From Candidatus Limimonas egerieequi (GTDB lineage: Bacteria; Bacillota; Clostridia; Oscillospirales; Acutalibacteraceae), in the NCBI GenBank assembly GCA_018064455.1, contig JAGHVH010000003.1, forward strand, positions 98,575 to 162,574: a stretch of 64,000 bases of DNA, in the 5' to 3' direction. This document shows, piece after piece, positions 8,758 through 17,147 of the stretch. Under the pieces are notes generated by a model, which saw only the letters and a program-made list of their open reading frames with translations, was not told the origin of the DNA and made no database searches. A program made the position numbers and the translations under genes. Position 1 is the stretch's first letter. Every line of letters begins with the position of its first letter.

Positions 8758-8777
8758 TTGACTTTTTTTTGACAAAA
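8758..8777 (-). promoter_or_regulatory. CtsR-box-like direct repeat upstream of mcsA
   Basis: Read on the minus strand, TGTCAAA and AGTCAAT are direct repeats separated by four A. The CtsR operator of Bacillus is RGTCAAA-N3-RGTCAAA, so both halves are close but the spacing is one base too long. It lies about 25 bases upstream of the mcsA -35. No ctsR gene is in the window. Confidence 0.25.
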
Positions 8778-8802
8778 TGAGAAAGAATAAACAAATAAAA
8801 TG

Positions 8803-8831
8803 TTGACGAAAAATCTAACATGAAGGATAAT
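8803..8831 (+). promoter_or_regulatory. Promoter of mcsA-mcsB
   Basis: TTGACG (8803-8808), 17 bases, GATAAT (8826-8831), followed by the mcsA ribosome binding site and start at 8857. Confidence 0.65.
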
Positions 8832-8856
8832 AAAAGGGTTGAAGGAGGCGTGATAT

Positions 8857-9375
8857 ATGCTTTGTCAAAACTGTGGTAATGCCGAAGCTACCACGCACAT
8901 AAAACGAATAGTAAATGGTGAGGCAAGCCAAATCCATCTTTGCTACAACTGCGCAGAGCACTTGGGTTATGCCAATATGTTTTCTGGATTTGGTTTTAAC
9001 ATCAGTAATATGCTTGCAAACTTCTTTCCAGAGTTTACGAGAGCTTTGCCATCTGTTGATATATCAGAGCGCTGCCCTACCTGCGGAACAAGCTTTGAAG
9101 AAGTTGTACGCTCAGGCATGATGGGCTGCGCAGATTGCTATAGTGTGTTCTATGACAAACTCAAGCCATCCCTTTCAAGGATTCATGGCAGAGCAACTCA
9201 CGTTGGCAAATCTGGCGCATTTGAAGTGGCGCCTGTCGAGTCACCAAAGTTTGAGGATACAATCAGTAAACTCAAGAGTGATTTGCAGGCAGCAGTAGAC
9301 GTTCAAAACTTTGAGCTTGCTGCCAAACTTCGAGACGAAATCAATGCTCTTGAAGGAGGTACAGATAATGGCTAA
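8857..9375 (+). CDS. mcsA: McsA-like zinc-finger protein with UVR domain
   Basis: 172-residue activator or adaptor of the protein-arginine kinase McsB. It has two pairs of zinc-binding CxxC motifs: CQNC with CYNC (about 3-37) and CPTC with CADC (about 73-93). A C-terminal UVR motif (about 140-165, with NFELAAKLRDEI) follows. In Bacillus, McsA stimulates McsB and links it to CtsR and ClpC. Here ctsR and clpC are not adjacent, and the gene starts its own transcription unit. GGAGG precedes the ATG; the end overlaps mcsB by 8 bases. Confidence 0.9.
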   Translation: MLCQNCGNAEATTHIKRIVNGEASQIHLCYNCAEHLGYANMFSGFGFNISNMLANFFPEFTRALPSVDISERCPTCGTSFEEVVRSGMMGCADCYSVFYDKLKPSLSRIHGRATHVGKSGAFEVAPVESPKFEDTISKLKSDLQAAVDVQNFELAAKLRDEINALEGGTDNG

Positions 9376-10375
9376 ATGGTACCAACTACAAGGCGCTGAA
9401 AACGACGTAGTTATTAGCACTAAGGTTGCCATAGCACGCAATGTAAAGGGCTATAACTTTACAGTTAGGCTCACAGATGACGAAAAATACGAAATTGCGG
9501 ATAAAATTGATGAAATTTTAGATGGTAAACTTCCTGGAAAGTTCGTATCTACGCCGATGGTAGAGGTTGGACGTGATTTGCAGATTTCGCTTGCCGAACG
9601 CAATTTAGTAAGTCCAGAGTTTGTAAGTTTTTCAGAGGGACGCACCCTTGTTACAACAGAGGATGAATCGCTCTCAATAATGGTTTGCGAAGAGGACCAT
9701 CTCAAAATCCAATCACTTCTTCCTGGTCTTGAGCTTGAAAAGGCATATGAACTTGCTGATACTCTTGATACAATTCTTGATGAGGATTTGCAGTTTTCAT
9801 TTGATAAAAAGCTTGGTTACCTCACGCAGTGCCCAACCAATATTGGTACGGCAATGCGTGCATCCGTAACTCTTCAGCTTCCAGCCCTCTCAATGCGCGG
9901 ACAGATACCACGCCTTGCAAACACAGTTGCAAAGCTTGGCCTTATCCTCTCTGGCGCATATGGCGAGGCCGACAATCCAATTGGAAGCCTTTTCCAGCTT
10001 TCAAACCAAGTAACTCTTGGTATTTCCGAGCAGGCAGCAATTGAGAACCTTAAGTCAATTTCACTCTCAATTGTTGAGCAGGAGAGAGCACAGAGGATTG
10101 AACTTATGAACAGTCTCAAGTTCCAAGATGTCCTCTGGCGTTCGTATGGCACACTCAAGAATGCGCGCGTAATTTCGTTTGGCGAGTTCATGGAGTCAAT
10201 GGCCGTCGTTAAGGTTGGCGTAGCAGCAGGTGAGATTGCTATTAAAAATGAGCGTCTAAACGAACTCATTTTCACAATGCAGCCAGCGACATTAAATGTC
10301 GAATACGGTCAGAGCCTGGATCGCCAAGTAAGAGACGCCAAGCGCGCCGAGAAAATTCGAGAAGTATTTGAATAA
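9368..10375 (+). CDS. mcsB: McsB-like protein arginine kinase homologue with altered nucleotide-site arginines
   Basis: 335-residue protein of the guanido kinase superfamily, aligned over its full length with McsB, which phosphorylates protein arginines to mark them for ClpCP. CPTNIGTAMRAS and the EEDH segment are recognisable. Several Arg positions that contact ATP phosphates in the family are changed. The usual SSRIRLARN reads STKVAIARN, DHIRIQ reads DHLKIQ, and RGxYGEG reads SGAYGEA. The reading frame is intact, so it is expressed but may be a weak kinase or pseudokinase. The start at 9368 follows AAGGAGG; upstream in-frame starts lie inside mcsA. Confidence 0.85.
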   Translation: MAKWYQLQGAENDVVISTKVAIARNVKGYNFTVRLTDDEKYEIADKIDEILDGKLPGKFVSTPMVEVGRDLQISLAERNLVSPEFVSFSEGRTLVTTEDESLSIMVCEEDHLKIQSLLPGLELEKAYELADTLDTILDEDLQFSFDKKLGYLTQCPTNIGTAMRASVTLQLPALSMRGQIPRLANTVAKLGLILSGAYGEADNPIGSLFQLSNQVTLGISEQAAIENLKSISLSIVEQERAQRIELMNSLKFQDVLWRSYGTLKNARVISFGEFMESMAVVKVGVAAGEIAIKNERLNELIFTMQPATLNVEYGQSLDRQVRDAKRAEKIREVFE

Positions 10376-10382
10376 AAGTAAG

Positions 10383-10413
10383 AGCCACTCTGATATTGAG
10401 TGGCTTTGTTTTT
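10383..10413 (+). terminator. Terminator of mcsAB
   Basis: Perfect 8-bp stem AGCCACTC/GAGTGGCT with a 7-base loop, then TTGTTTTT. It separates mcsAB from the convergent glycosyltransferase and may act in both directions. Confidence 0.85.
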
Positions 10414-10418
10414 GTTTA

Positions 10419-11372
10419 TTATTTAGTATCGTTTTTATCGTCCTTGTTTGATATCACTTCGCGAGCGATATATATCGGGCGATGTTTGGATTGGATGTAC
10501 GTACGGCTTAAATATTCACCGTTTATTCCAAGTGCCAAAAGTTGTAATCCGCCAAGGAATAAAATCAGGACAACTATGGTCGCATAACCTGGTACTGCAA
10601 TTCCAAATGCTAGTTTTTCTATGATTACAATAATTATGTAAATCAGTGACGCAAGAGATGTTAAAAATCCGATGCTGGTTGAAATCTTGAGTGGTACTGT
10701 TGTGAAAGCAACGATGCCATCGATTGCATACTGGCATAGCTTTTTAAACGACCACTTTGAAGTGCCTGAAAGACGCTCATCAGCGTCATATGGCATATAG
10801 TATGTATTAAATCCAACCCAAGAGAAAATGCCTTTTGAAAAACGGTGGTATTCAGACATCTCAAGGATGGCATCTTTCATTGTGCTACGGAATGTCCTAA
10901 AGTCAGATGCGCCGTCGACAAATTCTGTGTCAGACATCTTATTTATAATATGGTAGAAGCGCTTTTTGCAGAATGTCCTAAATGCACTCTCGTGACGCTT
11001 TTCTTGAAATGCAGCGACACAGTCGCAGTCGCTGTTCTCGTCAAGGTACTGCACCATTTTTACCACATAAGCCGGATCCTGCTGTAAGTCAGCATCTATG
11101 AGGCTTATGAGGTCTCCGCTGGCATTCTTGAGGCCAGCAAAAATGGCTGCCTCCTTGCCGAAATTTCTTGAGAAATTGACGATTTTTACAGGGATATCGG
11201 TACTGTCACAGAGTTGCTTTAATGCATTAAGTGTGCCGTCGGTACTACCATCATTTACGAATACAAGCTCATATGAATCTATTTTGTTTTGGAATTCGCC
11301 CTGGATTTTTTCAAAAAGAGGGGCGATATTTTGCTCTTCGTTGTAGCATGGTACAACAAGTGATAATTTCAT
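10419..11372 (-). CDS. Polyprenyl-phosphate glycosyltransferase, GT2 family (GtrB/DPM1-like)
   Basis: 317-residue enzyme predicted to transfer a sugar from a nucleotide donor to undecaprenyl phosphate on the cytoplasmic face. The GT-A domain has SLVVPCYNEEQNI (about 4-16), VFVNDGSTDGT and the metal-binding DADLQQDP, then RFSKGIFSWVGF. Two C-terminal helices (about 230-285) anchor it, as in GtrB and DPM1 relatives. I place the start at MKLSLVVP, after AGGAGC. The sugar cannot be predicted. It stands alone, convergent with mcsB and divergent from pckG. Confidence 0.88.
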   Translation of the reverse strand: MKLSLVVPCYNEEQNIAPLFEKIQGEFQNKIDSYELVFVNDGSTDGTLNALKQLCDSTDIPVKIVNFSRNFGKEAAIFAGLKNASGDLISLIDADLQQDPAYVVKMVQYLDENSDCDCVAAFQEKRHESAFRTFCKKRFYHIINKMSDTEFVDGASDFRTFRSTMKDAILEMSEYHRFSKGIFSWVGFNTYYMPYDADERLSGTSKWSFKKLCQYAIDGIVAFTTVPLKISTSIGFLTSLASLIYIIIVIIEKLAFGIAVPGYATIVVLILFLGGLQLLALGINGEYLSRTYIQSKHRPIYIAREVISNKDDKNDTK

Positions 11373-11475
11373 TTTTGAGCTCCTTTTGATTAATTTGCAA
11401 CTAGTGCTTGCAAGAATTATACAATAAAAGGTAATAATGGGCAATCAAATTTGGTTAAACACACATTATTACACC

Positions 11476-11512
11476 AAAAATGCAATTTTATGTAATTAAA
11501 TCTTGCATTTTT
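11476..11512. repeat. 10-bp perfect inverted repeat upstream of pckG (candidate operator)
   Basis: AAAAATGCAA (11476-11485) and TTGCATTTTT (11503-11512) are exact inverted copies 17 bases apart. The right arm contains TTGCAT (11503-11508), the best -35 candidate for pckG, paired with a weak GAGAAT -10 at 11526-11531. An AT-rich stem with no U-run after it is unlikely to be a terminator. A binding site for a dimeric regulator is the simplest reading. Confidence 0.45.
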
Positions 11513-11572
11513 CATATAAATATGAGAGAATATTGCTCGTAATTGAAAAAACAAAAGAAAGGGTCTTGCAAA

Positions 11573-13357
11573 ATGGAAAGACTTACAACCAACCCAACAA
11601 TTAATGCATGGCTTGATGAGCGTATCGCTTTACTCTGCCCAGATAACATTGTTTGGATCACTGGTGAGAAGGCACAGCTTGATGCCTTGAAGGAAGAAGC
11701 TTGTAAAACAGGCGAACTTATTAAACTTAATCAGGAACTCCTCCCAGAGTGCTATCTTCACAGAACTGCTGTTAATGACGTAGCACGTGTTGAGGCTCGT
11801 ACATTTATCTGTACCCCAACCAAGGAAGAGGCAGGTCCTTTAAATAACTGGATGGACCCAACCGAGACATACAAGATGCTCGACGACATTGCACGTGGTA
11901 GTTACAAGGGCCGCACAATGTACATCATTCCATACTCAATGGGACCTATTGGTTCACCACTTGCTAAGATTGGTATTGAAATCACTGACTCAATTTACGT
12001 TGTATCTAACATGGCTATCATGACTCGTGTTGGTACAAAGGTACTTGAGGTACTTGGTGACTCTGATGACTGGGTACGTGGTACACACTGTAAGTGTGAC
12101 ATTGATCCAGAGAAGAGATATATTTGCCAGTTCCCACAGGATAACGCTATTTACTCAGTAAACTCTGGTTACGGCGGAAACGTTCTTCTTGGTAAGAAGT
12201 GCTTCGCTCTCCGTATTGCTTCATATCAGGCAATGAAAGAGGGATGGCAGGCAGAGCATATGCTCATCCTTGGTATTGAAAATCCACAGGGCGAGACAAA
12301 GTATGTTTGTGCTGCATTCCCAAGTGCTTGTGGTAAGACAAACCTTGCTATGCTTATTCCTCCAGAGGGATACAAGTCAAAGGGATACAAGGTATTCACA
12401 GTTGGTGATGATATTTCTTGGATCCGCAAGGGACCAGATGGTCGCCTTTATGCTATTAACCCAGAGAATGGTTTCTTTGGTGTAGCACCTGGTACAAACG
12501 ACAAGTCAAATCCTAATGCTCTTGCAACAACAAAGCGTGGCACAATCTTTACAAACGTATGCCACAACCTTGATAACAATACAGTTTGGTGGGAGGGCCT
12601 TGATAAGAATCCTCCAACAAATGCAAACGACTGGACAGGTATTCCATGGAACGGCGCAGTAGACACTGACCGTCCAGGTGCAAACCCTAACTCACGTTTC
12701 ACTGCTCCTGCAGTAAACTGCCCTTGCCTTAGCCCAGAGTTTGAAAACCCACAGGGTGTTCCAATCTCTGCATTCATCTTTGGCGGACGTCGTGCAAAGC
12801 TTGCTCCACTTGTTTATCAGTCACGTGATTGGAATCACGGTGTATTCATTGGTTCAGTTTTATCTTCAGAGACAACTGCTGCTGCAACAGGCGCTGTTGG
12901 TGTTGTTCGTCGTGACCCTATGGCAATGCGTCCATTCATCGGTTATGACTGCGGAACATACTTCCAGCACTGGCTTGATATAGGCAAGACTCTTGACCCA
13001 AATAAGGCTCCAAAGATTTTCAACGTTAACTGGTTCCGCAAGGACGATGAAGGACACTTCATGTGGCCAGGCTTTGGCGACAACCTCCGTGTTCTTGAGT
13101 GGATTATCAAACGTTGTGAAGGCGAAGTTGACGCAGTAGAAACTCCAATCGGTTTCATGCCAAAGCCAGAGGACATTAACCTCGAAGGCCTTGAGGGTGA
13201 AGTAACACTTGATTCACTCAAAGCAATGCTTTCAGTTGATAAGGACCTTTGGAAAGAGGAGGCCGCTGGCATCGAAGAATTTTATCAGTCACTCGGCAAT
13301 ACAGTTCCAAAAGAGCTTCATGATTGTCTTGAAACTCTCAAAAATAACGTTCAATAG
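11573..13357 (+). CDS. pckG: Phosphoenolpyruvate carboxykinase (GTP)
   Basis: 594-residue cytoplasmic enzyme interconverting oxaloacetate + GTP and PEP + CO2 + GDP. The P-loop PSACGKTNLAM (about 249-259) includes the hyper-reactive Cys typical of GTP-type enzymes, and VGDDISWIR is the kinase-2 metal motif. FFGVAPGT and the guanine-site stretch NWFRKDDEGHFMWPGF also fit GTP rather than ATP enzymes. In anaerobes it may run in the carboxylating direction, conserving energy from PEP towards succinate. The start at MERLTTNP follows GAAAGGG. Single-gene unit with its own terminator. Confidence 0.97.
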   Translation: MERLTTNPTINAWLDERIALLCPDNIVWITGEKAQLDALKEEACKTGELIKLNQELLPECYLHRTAVNDVARVEARTFICTPTKEEAGPLNNWMDPTETYKMLDDIARGSYKGRTMYIIPYSMGPIGSPLAKIGIEITDSIYVVSNMAIMTRVGTKVLEVLGDSDDWVRGTHCKCDIDPEKRYICQFPQDNAIYSVNSGYGGNVLLGKKCFALRIASYQAMKEGWQAEHMLILGIENPQGETKYVCAAFPSACGKTNLAMLIPPEGYKSKGYKVFTVGDDISWIRKGPDGRLYAINPENGFFGVAPGTNDKSNPNALATTKRGTIFTNVCHNLDNNTVWWEGLDKNPPTNANDWTGIPWNGAVDTDRPGANPNSRFTAPAVNCPCLSPEFENPQGVPISAFIFGGRRAKLAPLVYQSRDWNHGVFIGSVLSSETTAAATGAVGVVRRDPMAMRPFIGYDCGTYFQHWLDIGKTLDPNKAPKIFNVNWFRKDDEGHFMWPGFGDNLRVLEWIIKRCEGEVDAVETPIGFMPKPEDINLEGLEGEVTLDSLKAMLSVDKDLWKEEAAGIEEFYQSLGNTVPKELHDCLETLKNNVQ

Positions 13358-13376
13358 TACAAAGTCCCAGAAAAAA

Positions 13377-13409
13377 ACAGAGTCTATGAATTATAGGCTC
13401 TGTTTTTTC
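13377..13409 (+). terminator. Terminator of pckG
   Basis: 11-bp stem (13377-13387 with 13393-13403, one G-U pair), 5-base loop, then TTTTTT. Confidence 0.88.
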
Positions 13410-13579
13410 TATATTGGAAAAATTGTTGACAAAAATGTTTAATGCAAGTAAAACTCTTTACGAAAAAATAGGCTTATTTTTCTAATTTAGAATAATCCAC
13501 TCATTTTTTAACAATTTCTTTACAGACAGCACTGTTTGTTAAGGTTTTGACCTTGACATAAACTTTATGAATAATTTGG

Positions 13580-13607
13580 TTGCGAATATATTTTAGTATG
13601 TTATAAT
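13580..13607 (+). promoter_or_regulatory. Promoter of the SDR gene
   Basis: TTGCGA (13580-13585), 16 bases, TATAAT (13602-13607), about 57 bases before the start codon. A perfect TTGACA at 13553-13558 lacks a -10 at normal distance. Confidence 0.55.
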
Positions 13608-13663
13608 GTTTTTTGTACGTTTTTACGTTTTTGTACAATCAACTTAAAAAGGAGATTTTCTTT

Positions 13664-14515
13664 ATGAAGTACGCATTATTTACTGGTGCAGCAGGCGGCA
13701 TTTCAGGCGCTTGCGTAGAAGCACTTGACAAGCAGGGCGGTTGGACAATATTCGCTGGTTACAACAGAACACCTTGTGATGACCTCATCGCTCGTTGCTC
13801 TGACAACGTTATTCCAATTCATTGCAATATTTCTTCACAGGAAGAGTGCTTTGCTGCAGCTGAGGAAATCAAAAAGTATACTGATCACCTTGACGTAGTT
13901 GTTAACTGCGCTGGTATCCACACAATGGATTCACTCATCGAGGGTGACCCAGCAGCTGTTCTTGAGAAGATTATCAACGTTAACCTCCTCGGTATGGTTC
14001 GCGTTAACAAGGCTATGTTCCCACTTGTAAATGCTTGCAAGGGTAGAATTATCAACTTCTCATCTGAGTGTGGTTGGGAGCAGCCACAGCCATTCAACTC
14101 ACCATATGCTATTTCAAAGTATGCAGTTGAGGCTTACACAATTGGTCTTCGCCGTGAACTTAACTTCCTTGGTATCAAGGTAATTAAGATTCAGCCAGGT
14201 TCATTCAAGACAGGCATGCACGGTCAGGCTACAGATGGTTATCAGAAGATTTATGATAAGACAGAGTACTATAAGGACGTTCTCAAGGTTATGAAGCCAA
14301 TGATGACAATAGCTATGGCTCATCCAAACGAGATGCACTATCTCACAGACGTAGTACTTGAGGCTATCAACGCTAAGAATCCTAAGGTTAACTACAAGTG
14401 CAAGAACACTTGGTATCTTGGCCTTATCGATCCAATTCCTGCAAAGATTATTGATGCTGGTTACAAGTATCTTATCGCTGCACTTGCAAAGGTAGTTCCA
14501 GATCCTAAGGGCTAA
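13664..14515 (+). CDS. Short-chain dehydrogenase/reductase family oxidoreductase
   Basis: 283-residue classical SDR. The nucleotide-binding motif is TGAAGGISGA (about 6-15), a variant of TGxxxGIG. NCAGIH (about 84-89) stabilises the fold, and the catalytic residues are the Ser near NFSSE and the YAISK tetrad motif (about 147-151). The C-terminal third resembles retinol- or steroid-dehydrogenase-like SDRs, but the substrate cannot be predicted. AAAGGAG precedes the chosen ATG. It lies upstream of the acyl carrier protein gene, separated by a terminator and a promoter, so the two are probably not one operon. Confidence 0.88.
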   Translation: MKYALFTGAAGGISGACVEALDKQGGWTIFAGYNRTPCDDLIARCSDNVIPIHCNISSQEECFAAAEEIKKYTDHLDVVVNCAGIHTMDSLIEGDPAAVLEKIINVNLLGMVRVNKAMFPLVNACKGRIINFSSECGWEQPQPFNSPYAISKYAVEAYTIGLRRELNFLGIKVIKIQPGSFKTGMHGQATDGYQKIYDKTEYYKDVLKVMKPMMTIAMAHPNEMHYLTDVVLEAINAKNPKVNYKCKNTWYLGLIDPIPAKIIDAGYKYLIAALAKVVPDPKG

Positions 14516-14530
14516 TCAAAAACATTTTTA

Positions 14531-14561
14531 CCGCCGATGATGATTCATCGGCGGTTTTTTT
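14531..14561 (+). terminator. Terminator of the SDR gene
   Basis: Perfect GC-rich 10-bp stem CCGCCGATGA/TCATCGGCGG with a 4-base loop, followed by seven T. Confidence 0.95.
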
Positions 14562-14605
14562 ATTTTTTAAGGATATTTTAATGTAAATTATTTATATATA
14601 AGGTG

Positions 14606-14634
14606 TTGACAAACATCAACAAAGTTAATAACAT
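14606..14634 (+). promoter_or_regulatory. Promoter of the acyl carrier protein gene
   Basis: TTGACA (14606-14611), 17 bases, TAACAT (14629-14634). Consensus -35 with a moderate -10. Confidence 0.55.
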
Positions 14635-14686
14635 ATTAAACACAAGAATTAGAAACTAAACCTTTTGGTTTTAGGGGGAAATAAAA

Positions 14687-14914
14687 ATGGTTTTTGAAAC
14701 AGTTAGAGCTATGATAGCTGAACAGCTTGAAATTGACGAAGAAGAAATTACAATGGACTCTGCCCTTATCGAGGATCTTGGCGCAGATAGTCTTGACGTA
14801 GTTGACCTTGTTATGTCTATTGAAGACGAGTTTGAAATTGAAGTACCCGATGAAGCTATTGAAAACATGAGAACAATAGGCGACGCAGTTAAATTCATCG
14901 AGGCAAACAAGTAA
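14687..14914 (+). CDS. acpP: Acyl carrier protein
   Basis: 75-residue acidic four-helix protein that carries acyl chains on phosphopantetheine. The attachment Ser lies in GADSLD (about residue 37). Length and sequence fit a fatty-acid ACP. It has its own promoter and terminator and no fab genes beside it, so it may be the housekeeping ACP at an unusual site or a second ACP for another pathway. The ribosome binding site is AGGGGGAA. Confidence 0.93.
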   Translation: MVFETVRAMIAEQLEIDEEEITMDSALIEDLGADSLDVVDLVMSIEDEFEIEVPDEAIENMRTIGDAVKFIEANK

Positions 14915-14929
14915 TTATAGATAAACTTT

Positions 14930-14959
14930 AGCCCACGTTGAACACGTGGGCTTATTTTT
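14930..14959 (+). terminator. Terminator of acpP
   Basis: Perfect 9-bp stem AGCCCACGT/ACGTGGGCT, 5-base loop, then TATTTTT. It ends 13 bases before the proS start. Confidence 0.85.
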
Positions 14960-14972
14960 AAGGAGAAGAGAA

Positions 14973-16412
14973 ATGGCTGACCAGAAGAAAATGGTAGAAG
15001 ACATCACTTCTATGGATGAAGATTTTGCCAAATGGTATACAGACATCTGCCGTAAAGCAGAACTTATCGAGTATACAAGCGTTAAGGGCTGTATGGTAAT
15101 CAGACCATATGGTTACGCTATTTGGGAGAATATCCAGAAAATTCTTGATGGCAAATTTAAAGAACTTGGACATGAAAACGTTTGCATGCCAATGTTTATC
15201 CCAGAGAGCCTTCTTCAAAAGGAGAAGGATCACGTTGAGGGCTTCGCTCCAGAAGTTGCTTGGGTAACACATGGTGGTAACGATCCACTTGAGGAGCGCC
15301 TCTGTGTTAGACCAACATCAGAGACACTTTTCTGTGAGCACTATGCAAACATTATTCATTCACATAGAGACCTTCCAAAACTCTACAATCAGTGGGTATC
15401 AGTAGTTCGTTGGGAAAAGACAACACGTCCTTTCCTTCGCTCACGTGAATTCTTGTGGCAGGAGGGTCACACAATCCACGCAACAGCAGAAGAGGCAATT
15501 GCTGAGACAGAGCAGATGCTCAACGTCTATGCTGACTTCTGTGAGCAGGAACTTGCAATGCCAGTAGTTCGCGGACAGAAGACAGAGTCAGACAAGTTTG
15601 CTGGCGCTGTTTCAACATATGCAATTGAGGCTTTGATGCATGATGGTAAGGCACTCCAGGCCGGCACATCACATTACTTTGGTGATGGTTTTGCCAAGGC
15701 ATTTGGTATCCAGTACCAGTCAAAGGAAAACAAGCTTGAGTACCCACATCAGACATCTTGGGGTATGACAACACGCCTTATCGGCGCTATTATCATGACT
15801 CACGGTGATGATAACGGACTTGTTTTGCCACCAGCAGTTGCTCCAATTCAGGTAGTAATCATCCCTGTTGCACAGCACAAGGAGGGTGTACTTGAAAAGG
15901 CAAATGAACTCAAGGCATTACTTTCTAAGAACTTTAGAGTTAAACTTGATGACTCTGATAACAGCCCAGGATGGAAGTACTCTGAGTATGAGATGAAGGG
16001 TGTTCCAGTGCGTCTTGAGATTGGTCCACGTGATATCGAGGCTGGTCAATGTGTACTCGTTACTCGTCATAACAGAGAAAAGGCAGTAGTATCTCTTGAC
16101 AATCTTGAAGCTGAGATTGAAAATAAATTAAAAGAGGTCCACGATGGTCTTTGGCAGAAAGCTTACGAAAACCGTGAACGTCGTACATACAAGTGCACAT
16201 CAATGGATGAAATCAAGGCCGCTATTTCAGAGAATGGTGACGGTTTCGTAAAGGCTATGTGGTGTGGCGATGAAGCTTGTGAGGACAAGGTAAAGGAAGA
16301 GACAGGCGTCGGTTCTCGTTGCATTCCATTTGACCAGGAAAATATCTCAGATACATGTGTATGCTGTGGCAAACCAGCAAAGCATATGGTAATGTGGGGT
16401 AACGCATATTAA
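14973..16412 (+). CDS. proS: Prolyl-tRNA synthetase, type 3 (short, without editing insertion)
   Basis: 479-residue class II synthetase charging tRNA-Pro. It lacks the roughly 180-residue INS editing domain of E. coli ProRS and instead has the C-terminal zinc-binding extension of the archaeal/eukaryotic-like form, with Cys near WCGDEAC and VCCGKPA. Motif 2 lies around [20 protein letters not shown], and motif 3 includes [18 protein letters not shown] place the start at MADQKKM after AAGGAG. No T-box is present in the short upstream gap, so expression probably relies on readthrough of the acpP terminator or an undetected promoter. Confidence 0.96.
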   Translation: MADQKKMVEDITSMDEDFAKWYTDICRKAELIEYTSVKGCMVIRPYGYAIWENIQKILDGKFKELGHENVCMPMFIPESLLQKEKDHVEGFAPEVAWVTHGGNDPLEERLCVRPTSETLFCEHYANIIHSHRDLPKLYNQWVSVVRWEKTTRPFLRSREFLWQEGHTIHATAEEAIAETEQMLNVYADFCEQELAMPVVRGQKTESDKFAGAVSTYAIEALMHDGKALQAGTSHYFGDGFAKAFGIQYQSKENKLEYPHQTSWGMTTRLIGAIIMTHGDDNGLVLPPAVAPIQVVIIPVAQHKEGVLEKANELKALLSKNFRVKLDDSDNSPGWKYSEYEMKGVPVRLEIGPRDIEAGQCVLVTRHNREKAVVSLDNLEAEIENKLKEVHDGLWQKAYENRERRTYKCTSMDEIKAAISENGDGFVKAMWCGDEACEDKVKEETGVGSRCIPFDQENISDTCVCCGKPAKHMVMWGNAY

Positions 16413-16418
16413 TTTCTT

Positions 16419-16448
16419 AGGGCAACTCTTTTGAGCTGCCCTTTTTTT
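16419..16448 (+). terminator. Terminator of proS
   Basis: 10-bp stem AGGGCAACTC/GAGCTGCCCT with one mismatch, 4-base loop, and seven T. The response regulator starts 13 bases later. Confidence 0.85.
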
Positions 16449-16460
16449 GAAAGGATTACT

Positions 16461-17135
16461 ATGGAATATAAACTTTACATCGTAGAAGATGACATAGGTA
16501 TCTCAACTGAAATAAAGAAAATGGCTGAAAGTTTTGGTCTCATCGTCAAAATTTCAGAGGACTTCCAAAATATCTTTGATGAATTCACAGAGTTCTCTCC
16601 GCACATAGTCCTTCTTGATATTGGACTACCGTTTGCAGGGGGATATCACTGGTGTTCTGAAATCCGTAAGGTATCCAATGTTCCAATAATCTTTATCTCA
16701 TCGGCGTCGGACAATATGAATGTTGTCATGGCAATGAATATGGGCGCCGATGACTTTATTGCAAAGCCGTTTGATGGCAATGTACTCATTGCCAAGATTC
16801 AGGCTTTGCTCCGCCGCAGCTATGACTTCGCGACGTCTGCGCCTGTGATGTCTCACAAGGGCGCAGTGCTCAATACGGGCGATAGTACATTGAGCGTCGG
16901 CGATAGCAAGGTAGATTTGACCAAGAATGAATACCGTATTCTCTCGATTCTTATGGAGAACAAAGGCAAGATAGTAAGCCGTGAAAAGCTTATGGAGCGC
17001 CTTTGGGAGACCGACAATTTTGTCGATGAGAATGCGCTGACAGTCAACATGGCAAGGCTTAGGAAGAAACTTGAGAGTGTTGGCCTTGTTGACTTTATCT
17101 CAACCAAGCACGGAATGGGATATATTCTTGAATGA
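16461..17135 (+). CDS. Response regulator, OmpR/BceR type
   Basis: 224-residue two-component regulator. The receiver domain (about 1-120) has the phospho-acceptor Asp in VLLDIGLP (about 53) and the conserved Lys in AKPFDGNVLIAK. A winged-helix DNA-binding domain occupies about 130-224. With the following kinase and ABC genes it forms a Bce-type module, which senses and resists cell-wall-active peptides. It probably activates the ABC genes at the inverted repeat at 18160-18198. Confidence 0.92.
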   Translation: MEYKLYIVEDDIGISTEIKKMAESFGLIVKISEDFQNIFDEFTEFSPHIVLLDIGLPFAGGYHWCSEIRKVSNVPIIFISSASDNMNVVMAMNMGADDFIAKPFDGNVLIAKIQALLRRSYDFATSAPVMSHKGAVLNTGDSTLSVGDSKVDLTKNEYRILSILMENKGKIVSREKLMERLWETDNFVDENALTVNMARLRKKLESVGLVDFISTKHGMGYILE

Positions 17136-17147
17136 TAGGGTGATTTT

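Noticed and set aside
13553..13558. Consensus TTGACA upstream of the SDR gene
   Set aside because: No -10 lies 16-18 bases downstream. The TTGCGA/TATAAT pair fits better.
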